From NCBI GenBank assembly GCA_023023105.1, contig CP083824.1:3782001-3846000 (forward strand): a stretch of DNA of 64,000 nt, in the 5' to 3' direction. This DNA comes from Enterobacter ludwigii. GTDB lineage: Bacteria > Pseudomonadota > Gammaproteobacteria > Enterobacterales > Enterobacteriaceae. Both the position numbers and the translations under genes were made by a program. The notes below the pieces were generated by a model. It did not search any database. It worked only from the letters and a program-made list of their open reading frames with translations, and had not been told where the DNA came from. Numbering within the stretch: the stretch's first letter is position 1; each line of letters begins with the position of its first letter. Below, piece by piece: positions 27,934 through 34,768 of the stretch.

Positions 27934-28767
27934 TCAGTTAGTAACGTCGGAATCTTCATTCTCAGAATGACCCTTTCTCCAGCCCGCTGCAAATTCAGAC
28001 GGTGTCTGATAATTCAGCGTGGAGTGCGGGCGGCATTCGTTATAATCCTGCCGCCAGTCATTAATAATTTTCCTGGCATGAACGATATCGCTGAACCAGT
28101 GCTCATTCAAACATTCATCGCGAAATCGTCCGTTAAAGCTCTCAATAAATCCGTTCTGCGTTGGCTTGCCCGGCTGGATTAAGCGCAACTCAACACCATG
28201 CTCAAAGGCCCATTGATCCAGTGCACGGCAAGTGAACTCCGGCCCCTGGTCAGTTCTTATCGTCGCCGGATAGCCTCGAAACAGTGCAATGCTGTCCAGA
28301 ATACGCGTGACCTGAACGCCTGAAATCCCAAAGGCAACAGTGACCGTCAGGCATTCCTTTGTGAAATCATCGACGCAGGTAAGACACTTGATCCTGCGAC
28401 CGGTGGAAAGTGCGTCCATGACGAAATCCATCGACCAGGTCAGATTGGGCGCCGCCGGACGGAGCAGCGGCAGACGTTCTGTTGCCAGCCCTTTACGACG
28501 TCTTCTGCGTTTTACGCCCAGGCCACTGAGGTGATAAAGCCGGTACACGCGCTTATGATTAACATGAAGCCCTTCACGGCGCAGCAACTGCCAAATACGA
28601 CGGTAGCCAAAACGCCTGCGCTCCAGTGCCAGCTCAGTGATGCGCCCTGATAAATGCGCATCAGCAGCCGGACGGTGAGCCTCATAGCGGCAGGTCGACA
28701 GGGATAAACCTGTAAGCCTGCAGGCACGACGTTGCGACAGACCGGTCGCATCACACATCAACATCAC
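27934..28767 (-). CDS. IS3-family transposase OrfB (DDE integrase domain)
   Basis: 277 aa. HTH_21 region, then an rve integrase core: first Asp in [10 protein letters not shown], second in IRTDQGPEF, Glu in [18 protein letters not shown]. It is probably made as an OrfAB fusion by -1 frameshift at the CGAAAG near the orfA end (about 28795-28800), since its frame stays open upstream to that point. Confidence 0.92.
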   Translation of the reverse strand: MMLMCDATGLSQRRACRLTGLSLSTCRYEAHRPAADAHLSGRITELALERRRFGYRRIWQLLRREGLHVNHKRVYRLYHLSGLGVKRRRRRKGLATERLPLLRPAAPNLTWSMDFVMDALSTGRRIKCLTCVDDFTKECLTVTVAFGISGVQVTRILDSIALFRGYPATIRTDQGPEFTCRALDQWAFEHGVELRLIQPGKPTQNGFIESFNGRFRDECLNEHWFSDIVHARKIINDWRQDYNECRPHSTLNYQTPSEFAAGWRKGHSENEDSDVTN

Positions 28768-28790
28768 GGCTTCCCGCTTCTGGTCTGTCG

Positions 28791-29054
28791 TCAGTACTTT
28801 CGCCCAAGAGCCACCTGAAGCGCCTCTTTATCCAGCATGGCTTCGGCAAGCAGCTTCTTGAGTCTGGCGTTCTCTTCCTCAAGCGACTTCAGGCGCTTAA
28901 CTTCAGGCACCGCCATACCGCCATACTTCTTACGCCAGGTGTAAAACGTGGCATCGGAAATGGCATGCTTGCGGCAGAGTTCACGGGCGGGTACCCCAGC
29001 TTCGGCTTCGCGGAGAATACTGATGATCTGTTCGTCGGAAAAACGCTTCTTCAT
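28791..29054 (-). CDS. IS3-family transposase OrfA
   Basis: 87 aa. Helix-turn-helix ([20 protein letters not shown]) followed by a leucine-zipper segment ([20 protein letters not shown]). It binds the IS ends and feeds into OrfB by frameshift. Confidence 0.92.
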   Translation of the reverse strand: MKKRFSDEQIISILREAEAGVPARELCRKHAISDATFYTWRKKYGGMAVPEVKRLKSLEEENARLKKLLAEAMLDKEALQVALGRKY

Positions 29055-29219
29055 GGGGATGTCCTCATGTGGCTTATGAAGACATTACTAACATCGGGGT
29101 GTACTAATCAACGGGGAGCAGGTCACAATGGCGCAAGTAAAAAACGAACATGCAAAAACAGCTTAGTGTTTACGCTGGCACTACTTCCAACCTTGGTCCA
29201 AGCAGGAAAATGAATTTTA

Positions 29220-29759
29220 TTAATCACCGCCATAAGCCAACCATTCGTCATAAGTAAGTCTGAACGTTAAAGATGTTGGCTCGTTGTCGGTTTTCTCGGA
29301 TCTCTCAACGAATCTCATCCCAACCTTTTCAAGTACTCTCTTAGACGCGAGATTATCCTCCCAAAGGAAAGCTGAAATGTCTTTTAAACCTACTTCATCA
29401 AACCCATAGCTAATAGCTCTTCTGGAAAGCTCAGTAGCATACCCTTTGCCCCATTCATTAGGCTCGAATCTGTAACCGAGATTGTTAATCAGCTTCCCAT
29501 CGGTATCACTTACAAAAAAACCACCAAAACCAATGATTTTATTTGGGTTGTCTTTAGTCATTATCGCCCAATCATTAAAGCCGTAGAGAGTTGTATTTGT
29601 TATCCGTTTTTCCAGAGAATTTCTGGACTGCTGAATATCGCGATGTGGGCCAGCCGGGTTACAAACATTTGTTTCTGGATTGGCGTAAATACGAAACAAG
29701 TCCTCCAAATCTGACATCACAGCATGCCTGTATAGCAGCCTTTCCGATTCCCAGAACAT
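29220..29759 (-). CDS. GNAT acetyltransferase, RimJ/RimL-like
   Basis: 179 aa. The RimJ/RimL pattern is clear: an N-terminal SERLLYRHAVMSDLEDLF, the central YRFEPNEWGKGYATELSRR with acetyl-CoA binding W-G-K-G-Y, and FLWEDNLASKRVLEKVGM. It is more AT-rich than the core genes, which suggests transfer. It lies between the IS and the PAAR effector on the opposite strand to the effector. It could be a resistance-type or protein N-acetyltransferase; the substrate cannot be told. Confidence 0.88.
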   Translation of the reverse strand: MFWESERLLYRHAVMSDLEDLFRIYANPETNVCNPAGPHRDIQQSRNSLEKRITNTTLYGFNDWAIMTKDNPNKIIGFGGFFVSDTDGKLINNLGYRFEPNEWGKGYATELSRRAISYGFDEVGLKDISAFLWEDNLASKRVLEKVGMRFVERSEKTDNEPTSLTFRLTYDEWLAYGGD

Positions 29760-30010
29760 TTTACCTCCTCAGTAGTCTTTTGAGGTGGCAGGGGCCGCCA
29801 ACCACCAGGAAGCCAGCTTCATTTGCTTATGATGTGGTTACAGGCTTTGAGAGAATAATGCGAGGAGGCGCCCCCCCTTCCCTTAGTGTTGCTTAACTCA
29901 AATTTAACCACGCTTACACGCTGATTTTGTTACATTTGCTCATTTACTCGCCAGAGCCAAAAGACTACACTTTCCGCATGGACTTACAAGTAACATAAGG
30001 ATAAGGATGA
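29760..30010. other. Non-coding gap upstream of the PAAR effector
   Basis: 251 bp of mixed composition with a C8 run near 29872 and an AT-rich stretch from 29900 to 29990. It should hold the effector promoter, and two AAGGAT repeats precede the effector start. No gene is seen. Confidence 0.5.
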
Positions 30011-31138
30011 ATGGCCGTTGGTCACTTTTTATTCAGAGGTGATAAGACAGTTTGCGGTGGTAGGATTCTCGAAGGATTCCCTGACCATCAATTTTTCGGT
30101 AAAGACATGGCATGTGAAGGCCATCAAGTAACCTGTGGTAAACATCCAGGCCGTTACCGTATCTGTGGCGGTCTTGATACCGATGATATACATGGAAAAA
30201 GGATAGCCGGAACACTGCACAGCCGTAGCTCCTGCCCCTGCAAATCACGTTTTATTCCTTCCATCTTTGACACTTACGAGTTATCTACGGGACAAACGGA
30301 AACCAACGCTGCTCAATCCCACAACGTTGAATTTCCCGTTCTCCCCGGCCCGATAGCAGGTCCTGAAACTGATAATTTTGCTGACACCTGCAAGCCAGAA
30401 GATAATCAGCTATTGAACGGCGTTTACATCTGGACTGAAACCACGGATGCAGGACACGCTTTCGTATCCGTACATCAGAATAATTCAATCTACGTTTACA
30501 CCTACGGGCGCTTTGGTCGAAAAGGCCCCGCCACACTTACAGGTGATGGGATTCTTAACTTCCTAACTGGTGATGATGCTCGCCTTTACTATCGTGAAGA
30601 ACTCTACAAAGTTCGGGCAAGAGTATTCCAGATCGATGACGTTACACCCGAAGAAACCCGCAGAATTTTTGAATCTCTATGGAACTCAGGTACGACTCCC
30701 GTATTCACAAATTCAATGGGGGAACGCACCAAACGAAACGGAAAAGTGATAGACGTTTACGATCTCACCGGGAGCAACTGCACCACTCATACAGTGAAAG
30801 CTATCAGAAAGGCAGGGACCAATATCTTCGATACCAGCTACACATCAACAACGACACAGCTTCGTATCGACAATGAAGAAGATTTCACTATCCCTGTATC
30901 ATTACAGCGTTACTTGACGGAGAAGAGCGACTCTCTGTCCTCAATGAACGTTATAGAAGTTACCAGCAAATTCAGGGAGCAGTATCCGAATATCGACCAC
31001 TTCAAGCCAAATTCTGAGAGCCTGACAGGTCGAGTGGAGGAAGGGCTTGCTAATAGTGCATCAACGGTTGGATCATCTTCGGGTTATTCTGGCGGAACTA
31101 TTGGCGGCGTTTTAGGTGGTTTGAATCGCCACGGATAA
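30011..31138 (+). CDS. Orphan type VI secretion PAAR protein with a C-terminal His...Cys toxin-like domain
   Basis: 375 aa. Residues 1-90 form a PAAR-like spike tip (FLFRGDKTVCGGRILEG; GRYRICGGLDTDDIHGKRIAG). After a linker, residues 135-275 read WTETTDAGHAFVSVHQ...YTYGRFG...DLTGSNCTTHTV. His149 comes before Cys257 and His260, the order seen in circularly permuted NlpC/P60 papain-like hydrolases. I infer a peptidoglycan or amide/thioester-cleaving effector loaded on a VgrG. The C-terminus is a Ser/Gly-rich tail (SSSGYSGGTIGGVLGG). No hcp, vgrG or T6SS core gene is in the window, so it depends on a secretion system elsewhere. An IS starts 2 bp after its stop. Confidence 0.82.
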   Translation: MAVGHFLFRGDKTVCGGRILEGFPDHQFFGKDMACEGHQVTCGKHPGRYRICGGLDTDDIHGKRIAGTLHSRSSCPCKSRFIPSIFDTYELSTGQTETNAAQSHNVEFPVLPGPIAGPETDNFADTCKPEDNQLLNGVYIWTETTDAGHAFVSVHQNNSIYVYTYGRFGRKGPATLTGDGILNFLTGDDARLYYREELYKVRARVFQIDDVTPEETRRIFESLWNSGTTPVFTNSMGERTKRNGKVIDVYDLTGSNCTTHTVKAIRKAGTNIFDTSYTSTTTQLRIDNEEDFTIPVSLQRYLTEKSDSLSSMNVIEVTSKFREQYPNIDHFKPNSESLTGRVEEGLANSASTVGSSSGYSGGTIGGVLGGLNRHG

Positions 31139-31139
31139 T

Positions 31140-31952
31140 CTAGACACTTCCGAGCCGTTGATAATACTGGTTTTCATATTCTGTCGGTGACATCTGTTCG
31201 CTAGAACCATGCCGACGCTTACTGTTATAAAACATTTCGATGTAATCAAAAATATCACTGCGGGCTTCTTCCCGCGTTCCGTAGATCTTTTTCTTTATCC
31301 GTTCACGTTTCAACAACTGGAAAAAACTTTCTGCAACCGCATTATCATGGCAGTTACCGCGACGGCTCATGCTACCCTCCAGGCCGTGTGATTTCAGGAA
31401 CGACTGCCACTCATGGCTTGTGTACTGACTGCCCTGATCCGAATGAACCAGCACCTGTTTTTCGGGATTACGCCGCCATACAGCCATCAGCAGTGCGTTC
31501 AGGACAATGTCCTTTGTCATCCGGGATTGCATGGACCAGCCGATAATTTTGCGTGAGAACAGATCAACAACAACGGCAAGATACAGCCAGCCTTCGTGGG
31601 TCCTGATGTAGGTTATGTCCGTTACCCAACGCTCATCAGGAGCATCCGGATTGAACTGTCGCTGGAGCCTGTTGGGTGACACGATACTGGCCTCGCCTTT
31701 ACGTGCCCGCGGGCTTCGGTATCCGACCTGAGCCTTTATTCCGACACGTTTCATCAGTCTCCAGACTCTGTTTACTCCGCACTGTTGCCCGCTGTCACGC
31801 AGATCCAGATGGATTTTGCGATAACCATAGACGCATCCCGATTCCAGCCAGAACTGTTTAATCTGTCCTGTCAGTCTCAGGTCTGCCTGATGGCGTTGTG
31901 AATGCGGCTGCTGAAGCCAGGCGTAAAAACCACTGGGATGAACATCCAGCAC
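31140..31952 (-). CDS. IS3-family transposase OrfB
   Basis: 270 aa from a GTG at 31952; likely produced as an OrfAB fusion by -1 slippage on the A7G run (complement of 32041-32048), after which its frame is open without stop. DDE residues: WVTDITYI, VHSDQGSQYTS, and NAVAESFFQLLKRE. The TAG stop overlaps the IS left end. Confidence 0.92.
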   Translation of the reverse strand: MLDVHPSGFYAWLQQPHSQRHQADLRLTGQIKQFWLESGCVYGYRKIHLDLRDSGQQCGVNRVWRLMKRVGIKAQVGYRSPRARKGEASIVSPNRLQRQFNPDAPDERWVTDITYIRTHEGWLYLAVVVDLFSRKIIGWSMQSRMTKDIVLNALLMAVWRRNPEKQVLVHSDQGSQYTSHEWQSFLKSHGLEGSMSRRGNCHDNAVAESFFQLLKRERIKKKIYGTREEARSDIFDYIEMFYNSKRRHGSSEQMSPTEYENQYYQRLGSV

Positions 31953-32331
31953 CCGACAGAGCAGGCGAACAGGCCAGCAACAGGAGTTGTCACGGATAAA
32001 GGCGTACCTCAGTCGGACAGCTTTGCGAAGTACGCCGCGGCTTTTTTTAATATGTCCCGTTCGTCGGTAACCCGTTTCAGCTCTTTCTGGAGACGGCGGA
32101 TCTCGGCCTGAGCATCTGACTGTTCTTTATTAGTGGAAGAATCCGGACCGTACTTCTTTATCCAGGCATAAAGGCTGTGGGTGGTGATATCGAGACGTGT
32201 TGCAACGCTGGCAACAGAATAACCGCGATCAACAACCTGTTTGACTGCTTCAGTTTTAAACTCTTCAGGATAACGCTTACCGCTCATGGGCACCTCTCTT
32301 TAAGTCATCTTAAATGACTCTGAGGTGTCTG
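31141..32331 (-). mobile_element. IS3-family insertion sequence, about 1.19 kb
   Basis: The ends read TAGACACTTCCGAG on the left and, reversed, CAGACACCTCAGAG on the right, an imperfect inverted repeat. Two frames (orfA, orfB) are on the minus strand, with an A7G slippery run between them. I find no target-site duplication; the exact ends may be off by a base or two. It is a different element from the one at 27905-29125. Confidence 0.82.
32009..32287 (-). CDS. IS3-family transposase OrfA
   Basis: 92 aa from the ATG at 32287 (GAGG 5 nt upstream). The helix-turn-helix (KTEAVKQVVDRGYSVASVA) and a coiled-coil zipper (EIRRLQKELKRVTDERDILK) are typical. The slippery A7G lies 14 codons before its stop. 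Confidence 0.92.
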   Translation of the reverse strand: MSGKRYPEEFKTEAVKQVVDRGYSVASVATRLDITTHSLYAWIKKYGPDSSTNKEQSDAQAEIRRLQKELKRVTDERDILKKAAAYFAKLSD

Positions 32332-32356
32332 TTAAACGCGTGGCGATTCACCTCGT

Positions 32357-32632
32357 ATGACATTGACGAATAGAGCAAAGGCTATCCTTCGATGGGGAGG
32401 CATTGCTTTAGTATTCGCCATCTACTCTATCGCCTTGATGATACCAGTGCTTGATTTTGGGCTAACCCGGAAATACAACGGCCCCCCTTCAACTGGTCAG
32501 ATGGAAGCTCGTTTATGTGAAGCGATCATAGATGACTTATCGCGGTCAGTGGATAACCTCTTAATTACTGCATTTGTCGGTAGTGCCATTTGTATTGTTT
32601 TGATCTTGCTCATCTTCAAGAAAGTAAGATGA
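32357..32632 (+). CDS. Small two-helix membrane protein, candidate immunity protein of the PAAR effector
   Basis: 91 aa with membrane helices at about residues 12-32 and 66-88 and a short loop with one cysteine between them. I recognise no family. It lies directly downstream of the effector on the same strand once the IS is removed, and small membrane proteins commonly protect against T6SS effectors that act in the envelope. That role is inference. No clear ribosome site precedes the ATG, and the IS insertion may have removed its original promoter or translation coupling. Confidence 0.6.
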   Translation: MTLTNRAKAILRWGGIALVFAIYSIALMIPVLDFGLTRKYNGPPSTGQMEARLCEAIIDDLSRSVDNLLITAFVGSAICIVLILLIFKKVR

Positions 32633-32637
32633 CCGCC

Positions 32638-32661
32638 AAAGGCTGGAAGTCTCCAGCCTTT
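32638..32661 (+). terminator. Hairpin after the small membrane protein gene
   Basis: AAAGGCTGGA-AGTC-TCCAGCCTTT is a perfect 10-bp stem starting 6 bp past the stop. It is followed by a C/T-rich run, so termination is likely but not ideal. Confidence 0.7.
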
Positions 32662-33032
32662 CCCCTTCTCCCTGGTTATAGACAATAGAGGCCATAAAGC
32701 CCCGTTAGTGGTAAGAAGACAAGCGGAGCGTAGCGACTTCATCAGATTGTCAGAAGGATCACACCTTATCAGGGTGCTCGTGTACCGTTAGGAGCGTAAG
32801 CGAAGCGCTAGCAGAGCCGGATCTGTAGCTACCGGGGCATTACCACTATTCACCTGTTTACGTGGCTCATGGGGCCACGCATCGGGCTTAAAATGCGTGT
32901 GATCATTCTGTTCGGGAGTTATGCCAGGTATTGGGCTTTTTGTTCCATATTTTGCTGTCGTGGTAAGAACCAGGAACCACCGCCAGCGTGATGATATGCT
33001 CCCTTGTACCACAGACCAATTACGCGACAGGT

Positions 33033-33075
33033 GCGGGCGTAGAACAATGGGTAGTTTAAGTTGTACCTGCTTAAG
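33033..33075 (+). repeat. tRNA-Gly-like 5' fragment
   Basis: GCGGGCGTAG-AACAATGGGTAG repeats the acceptor and D-arm start of glyU (GCGGGCGTAG-TTCAATGG-TAG) with few differences, in the opposite orientation, 53 bp from the glyU 3' end. The anticodon and T arms of a tRNA do not follow, so it is not a functional tRNA. Confidence 0.45.
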
Positions 33076-33093
33076 CAGGGCAACGTAACTAAC

Positions 33094-33121
33094 TGATAAA
33101 TCATAACCAGTTGATTTATCA
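33094..33121. repeat. Perfect 10-bp inverted repeat beside glyU
   Basis: TGATAAATCA-TAACCAGT-TGATTTATCA lies 6 bp beyond the glyU 3' end. It may be the glyU terminator stem or a leftover recombinase core site. Confidence 0.6.
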
Positions 33122-33127
33122 TAAGAT

Positions 33128-33201
33128 TGGAGCGGGCGAAGGGAATCGAACCCTCGTATAGAGCTTGGGAAGCTCTCGTTCTACCATTGAACTACGCCCG
33201 C
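33128..33201 (-). tRNA. glyU: tRNA-Gly (anticodon CCC)
   Basis: 74 nt with encoded CCA. On the minus strand it reads GCGGGCGTAGTTCAATGGTA at the 5' end, anticodon loop CTTCCCAAG, T-loop GGTTCGATTCC and 3' GCCCGCTCCA. It matches E. coli glyU, a known integration hot spot next to the ETT2 locus. It sits at the right edge of the accessory region. Confidence 0.97.
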
Positions 33202-33281
33202 TTTGAGGTGCGTATGGCATTATAGACCTTACGCACCTTCATACAAGCCTCTTCACAACTAAATGGCGATAAAATAATCAC

Positions 33282-34025
33282 TTAGCACTTCGGTTTGCTA
33301 CCAGGAGCCGGAAGATAACGCTGCGGATCGATGGCCGTCGCCTTATAGCGGATCTGGAAGTGCAACTTAACCGAATCCGTACCGGTGCTGCCCATGGTGG
33401 CAATCTTCTGCCCTGCTTTGACGTTCTGCCCGTTGTTAACCAGCATCGTGTCGTTGTGAGCATAGGCCGTGATGTAATCTTCACCGTGCTTAATCATAAT
33501 CAGATTGCCGTAACCGCGCAGCTGATTACCGACGTAAACCACCTTCCCTGCCCCAGAGGCATAAACCGGCGTACCGCGTGTAGCGGCAATATCAATACCC
33601 TTGTTGCCACCTTCAGAGAGTGAGTAAGGGGCGACCACTTTACCGCTGGCAGGCCAAATCCAGCAGCGCTGTCCAACCGGTGGCCATGACGATTGAGGCA
33701 CCTGATAGGATGGCGTCACTTTGGCAGTTTTGCCCTTCGACGAGGATTTTTTACCAGAAGACGTTCCACCGCTAACCTTCAGTTGCTGACCCACCTCGAT
33801 GGTGTATGGCGGAGAGAGATTATTTAACCGCGCCAGATCCTTCACGCTGGTCCCCGTAGCGCGCGAAATTCGATACAGGGTGTCCCCGCGCTTAACGGTA
33901 TAGACCGAACCGGAATAGCTACCCATATCCGAAGATTTGCTCCCTGAACAACCTGCCAGCAATAGCGTTAGCATCAGGTAAATAATGGCGGTGATGGGAT
34001 TTCTCGTCAGGCTTCCTGCAAACAA
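33282..34025 (-). CDS. actS: Amidase activator lipoprotein ActS (YgeR), LysM and LytM domains
   Basis: 247 aa. Lipobox LLAGC with Cys26, a LysM peptidoglycan-binding domain (about 40-90, YTVKRGDTLYRISRATG), a Lys/Ser-rich linker, and a C-terminal M23/LytM domain (about 145-245). The first zinc ligand of active M23 peptidases is replaced (NKGIDI instead of H-x-G-x-D), so it is a degenerate activator of the cell-wall amidases AmiA/B/C, as shown for E. coli YgeR. It is the first gene on the conserved side of glyU. Confidence 0.94.
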   Translation of the reverse strand: MFAGSLTRNPITAIIYLMLTLLLAGCSGSKSSDMGSYSGSVYTVKRGDTLYRISRATGTSVKDLARLNNLSPPYTIEVGQQLKVSGGTSSGKKSSSKGKTAKVTPSYQVPQSSWPPVGQRCWIWPASGKVVAPYSLSEGGNKGIDIAATRGTPVYASGAGKVVYVGNQLRGYGNLIMIKHGEDYITAYAHNDTMLVNNGQNVKAGQKIATMGSTGTDSVKLHFQIRYKATAIDPQRYLPAPGSKPKC

Positions 34026-34187
34026 AACAGATCCTCGGTCAGCGTGAATGGCGCTCTATGATAACAGTCCGGATAGATATGGGTCAGCCCTTTTCCGCTC
34101 TGTGGGATAAACCGTTCGTATAAGAATGCCGTATAATGCCCCGGCTGATGGTGCTGAACCACTCGGCATTTTGGCACTGGAGCATGA

Positions 34188-34730
34188 ATGAGTATTCAAG
34201 AACACGTTATTTTGGTAAATGACCAGGGAATGGTGATTGGCACTCAGGAAAAGTACGCCGCTCACACCTCGCATACCCCGCTGCATCTGGCTTTCTCCAC
34301 CTGGCTGTTTAATGCCAAAGGCGAATGTCTGGTGACCCGACGCGCGTTAAGCAAAAAAGCCTGGCCGGGTGTCTGGACTAACTCCGTGTGCGGACATCCA
34401 CAATCGGGTGAAGAGACGGAGCAGGCTATTATCCGACGCTGCCGCTATGAGGTCGGCGCCGAAATTACCGATATCACCCCTGTCGCATCAGATTTTCGCT
34501 ACCGCGAAATCGACCCTTCCGGGATAGTAGAAAACGAAATTTGCCCGGTATTTGCTGCCCGCATCACCAATAAAGTGACGATAAACGAAGGTGAAGTGAT
34601 GGAGTATCAGTGGATTGAACTGGACACGTTATTCAGCGCGCTGGACGCGACGCCCTGGGCCTTTAGCCCCTGGATGGTCATGGAAGCGACGACCGCCCGC
34701 GAAAAACTCAAAGCCTTCGCGGCGCAATAA
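34188..34730 (+). CDS. idi: Isopentenyl-diphosphate delta-isomerase, type I
   Basis: 180 aa, Nudix-fold enzyme that interconverts isopentenyl and dimethylallyl diphosphate. Catalytic Cys68 lies in [12 protein letters not shown]. His25/His32 region ([10 protein letters not shown]), the E-x2-E metal-site segment and the late [10 protein letters not shown] with catalytic Glu are present. It stands alone between actS and lysS and a strong terminator follows. Confidence 0.96.
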   Translation: MSIQEHVILVNDQGMVIGTQEKYAAHTSHTPLHLAFSTWLFNAKGECLVTRRALSKKAWPGVWTNSVCGHPQSGEETEQAIIRRCRYEVGAEITDITPVASDFRYREIDPSGIVENEICPVFAARITNKVTINEGEVMEYQWIELDTLFSALDATPWAFSPWMVMEATTAREKLKAFAAQ

Positions 34731-34755
34731 AAAAGCCCCTTTCGGGGCTTTTTTT
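34731..34755 (+). terminator. Terminator between idi and lysS
   Basis: AAAAGCCCC-TTTC-GGGGCTTTTTTT has A and T tracts and can serve both convergent genes. Confidence 0.92.
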
Positions 34756-34768
34756 ACATCTTAACGCC

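Larger units (their letters stand above)
27905..29125 (-). mobile_element. IS3-family insertion sequence (IS407-like group), 1221 bp, complete
   Basis: The ends are matching inverted repeats: the left end reads TGACCTGCCCCCACGATTAG and the right end, reversed, TGACCTGCTCCCCGTTGATT. The 4-bp target duplication CAAT is intact on both sides (27901-27904 and 29126-29129), as usual for the IS407 group. Two overlapping frames encode OrfA and OrfB on the minus strand. Intact repeats suggest a recent insertion. I cannot give the ISfinder name from memory. Confidence 0.9.
31122..32350. repeat. 12-bp inverted repeat flanking the second IS
   Basis: TGAATCGCCACG (31122-31133) at the effector's 3' end and CGTGGCGATTCA (32339-32350) beyond the IS are perfect reverse complements. 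Removing the IS brings them to a 14-nt loop, so the element appears to sit in the loop of a former hairpin between effector and downstream gene. Confidence 0.7.
32662..33127. other. Non-coding stretch between the effector locus and glyU
   Basis: 466 bp without a convincing gene on either strand; short frames have no ribosome sites or family features. It holds a tRNA-Gly-like fragment (33033-33075), a hairpin GTTTAAG/CTTAAGC at 33053-33076, and a 10-bp inverted repeat against glyU. It looks like decayed integrative-element DNA. Confidence 0.5.

Noticed and set aside
29126..29213. Signal-peptide-like stretch (NSLVFTLALLPTLVQAGK) before a stop, after the first IS
   Set aside because: No start codon in frame even when the IS is removed, and nothing follows the cleavage-like site; probably chance in AT-rich DNA.
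33033..33110. Second functional tRNA-Gly gene
   Set aside because: Only the acceptor and D-arm start match; anticodon arm, T arm and 3' acceptor strand are missing.
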